Shown here: one piece after another, positions 14,314-14,524 of the stretch
Layout of the letters: each line of letters opens with the position of its first letter
How positions within the stretch are numbered: the first letter of the stretch is position 1
From: Bacillota bacterium
GTDB taxonomy: Bacteria; Bacillota; Bacilli; Alicyclobacillales; SLC66
Assembly (NCBI GenBank): GCA_021846145.1
Contig: JAJZCJ010000054.1
Coordinates: 1-14,524, forward strand
Direction of reading: 5' to 3'
DNA length: 14,524 nt
Notes under the pieces: model-generated
What the model was told of the DNA's origin: nothing
The model's database searches: none
Seen by the model: the letters and a program-made list of their open reading frames with translations, nothing else
Made by a program: the position numbers and the translations under genes

Positions 14314-14524
14314 TTGAAGATTGACGTACTCACATTATTTCCTGAGGTATTTCACGCCTACTTACAAACTAGCGTGATCAAGCGTGCGCAAGAAATCGAT
14401 GCTGTGCGTATTCGATTGGTTAATTTCAGGGATTATTCGCTTGATCGCCATCATACAGTAGATGATTACCCATTCGGTGGAGGGGCAGGGATGGTATTAA
14501 AACCTGAACCTCTTTTTCGTGCGA
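14314..14524 (+). CDS. trmD: TrmD, tRNA (guanine-N1)-methyltransferase, 3'-truncated by window edge
   Basis: TrmD methylates G37 of tRNAs that read CNN codons, using S-adenosylmethionine in a SPOUT knot fold, which prevents +1 frameshifting. Only the first 70 residues are visible. They begin [20 protein letters not shown] and reach the family hallmark [19 protein letters not shown] near residues 50-68. The full protein is usually about 240 residues, so most of the gene lies beyond the window. The TTG at 14314 is the start, with TAGGGA at 14302-14307 as ribosome binding site. It follows rimM closely, and rplS would be expected downstream. Confidence 0.97.
   Translation, partial: MKIDVLTLFPEVFHAYLQTSVIKRAQEIDAVRIRLVNFRDYSLDRHHTVDDYPFGGGAGMVLKPEPLFRA

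Noticed and set aside
1..14524. Search for mobile elements, CRISPR arrays, tRNA genes, toxin-antitoxin or defence genes
   Set aside because: Every stretch over about 130 bases is covered by a recognised housekeeping gene on the plus strand. No repeats, transposase motifs or cloverleaf structures were seen by eye.

Overview
The window is a compact, single-strand housekeeping region. It most likely comes from a Bacillota member of class Bacilli, possibly an Alicyclobacillaceae-like lineage, but that finer placement is a guess. The class-level call rests on fapR, ylxM and ylqD, on strong AGGAGG-type ribosome binding sites, and on the order rnc-smc-ftsY-ylxM-ffh-rpsP-khpA-ylqD-rimM-trmD, which matches the Bacillus subtilis order. 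All 18 genes are on the + strand. I see no mobile elements, tRNA or rRNA genes, CRISPR arrays or phage genes. No gene-free stretch exceeds about 130 bases.

Layout. (1) 1-546: the 3' part of a YceD/DUF177 gene and rpmF (L32), closed by a clear terminator. (2) 550-4168: a phospholipid and fatty-acid operon, fapR-plsX-fabD-fabG-acpP. It follows two TTGACA boxes and contains a possible internal promoter for acpP. (3) 4169-4294: a structured gap with a stem-loop after acpP, a terminator-like hairpin and a small inverted repeat before fabF. (4) 4295-10794: fabF, rnc, smc, ftsY. (5) 10831-13214: a promoter, then ylxM-ffh-rpsP-khpA. (6) 13217-14524: a weak terminator-like hairpin, then ylqD, rimM and the start of trmD, which is cut by the window end.

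How the genes work together. FapR senses malonyl-CoA and represses lipid genes. FabD, FabG, AcpP and FabF form much of the elongation cycle, and PlsX passes acyl groups from ACP to phosphate for phospholipid synthesis. Smc organises chromosomes. FtsY, Ffh and YlxM form the signal recognition particle pathway. RNase III, KhpA, RimM, TrmD, S16 and L32 act in RNA processing and ribosome or tRNA maturation.

No undescribed system is evident. The points most worth a second look are the hybrid gene order (an Escherichia-like yceD-rpmF-plsX-fabD-fabG-acpP-fabF run with fapR inserted and fabH absent, joined to a Bacillus-like rnc-to-trmD run), the predominance of TTG and GTG starts (13 of 17 visible starts by my assignments), the lack of a recognisable FapR operator upstream of fapR, and the structured acpP-fabF gap.
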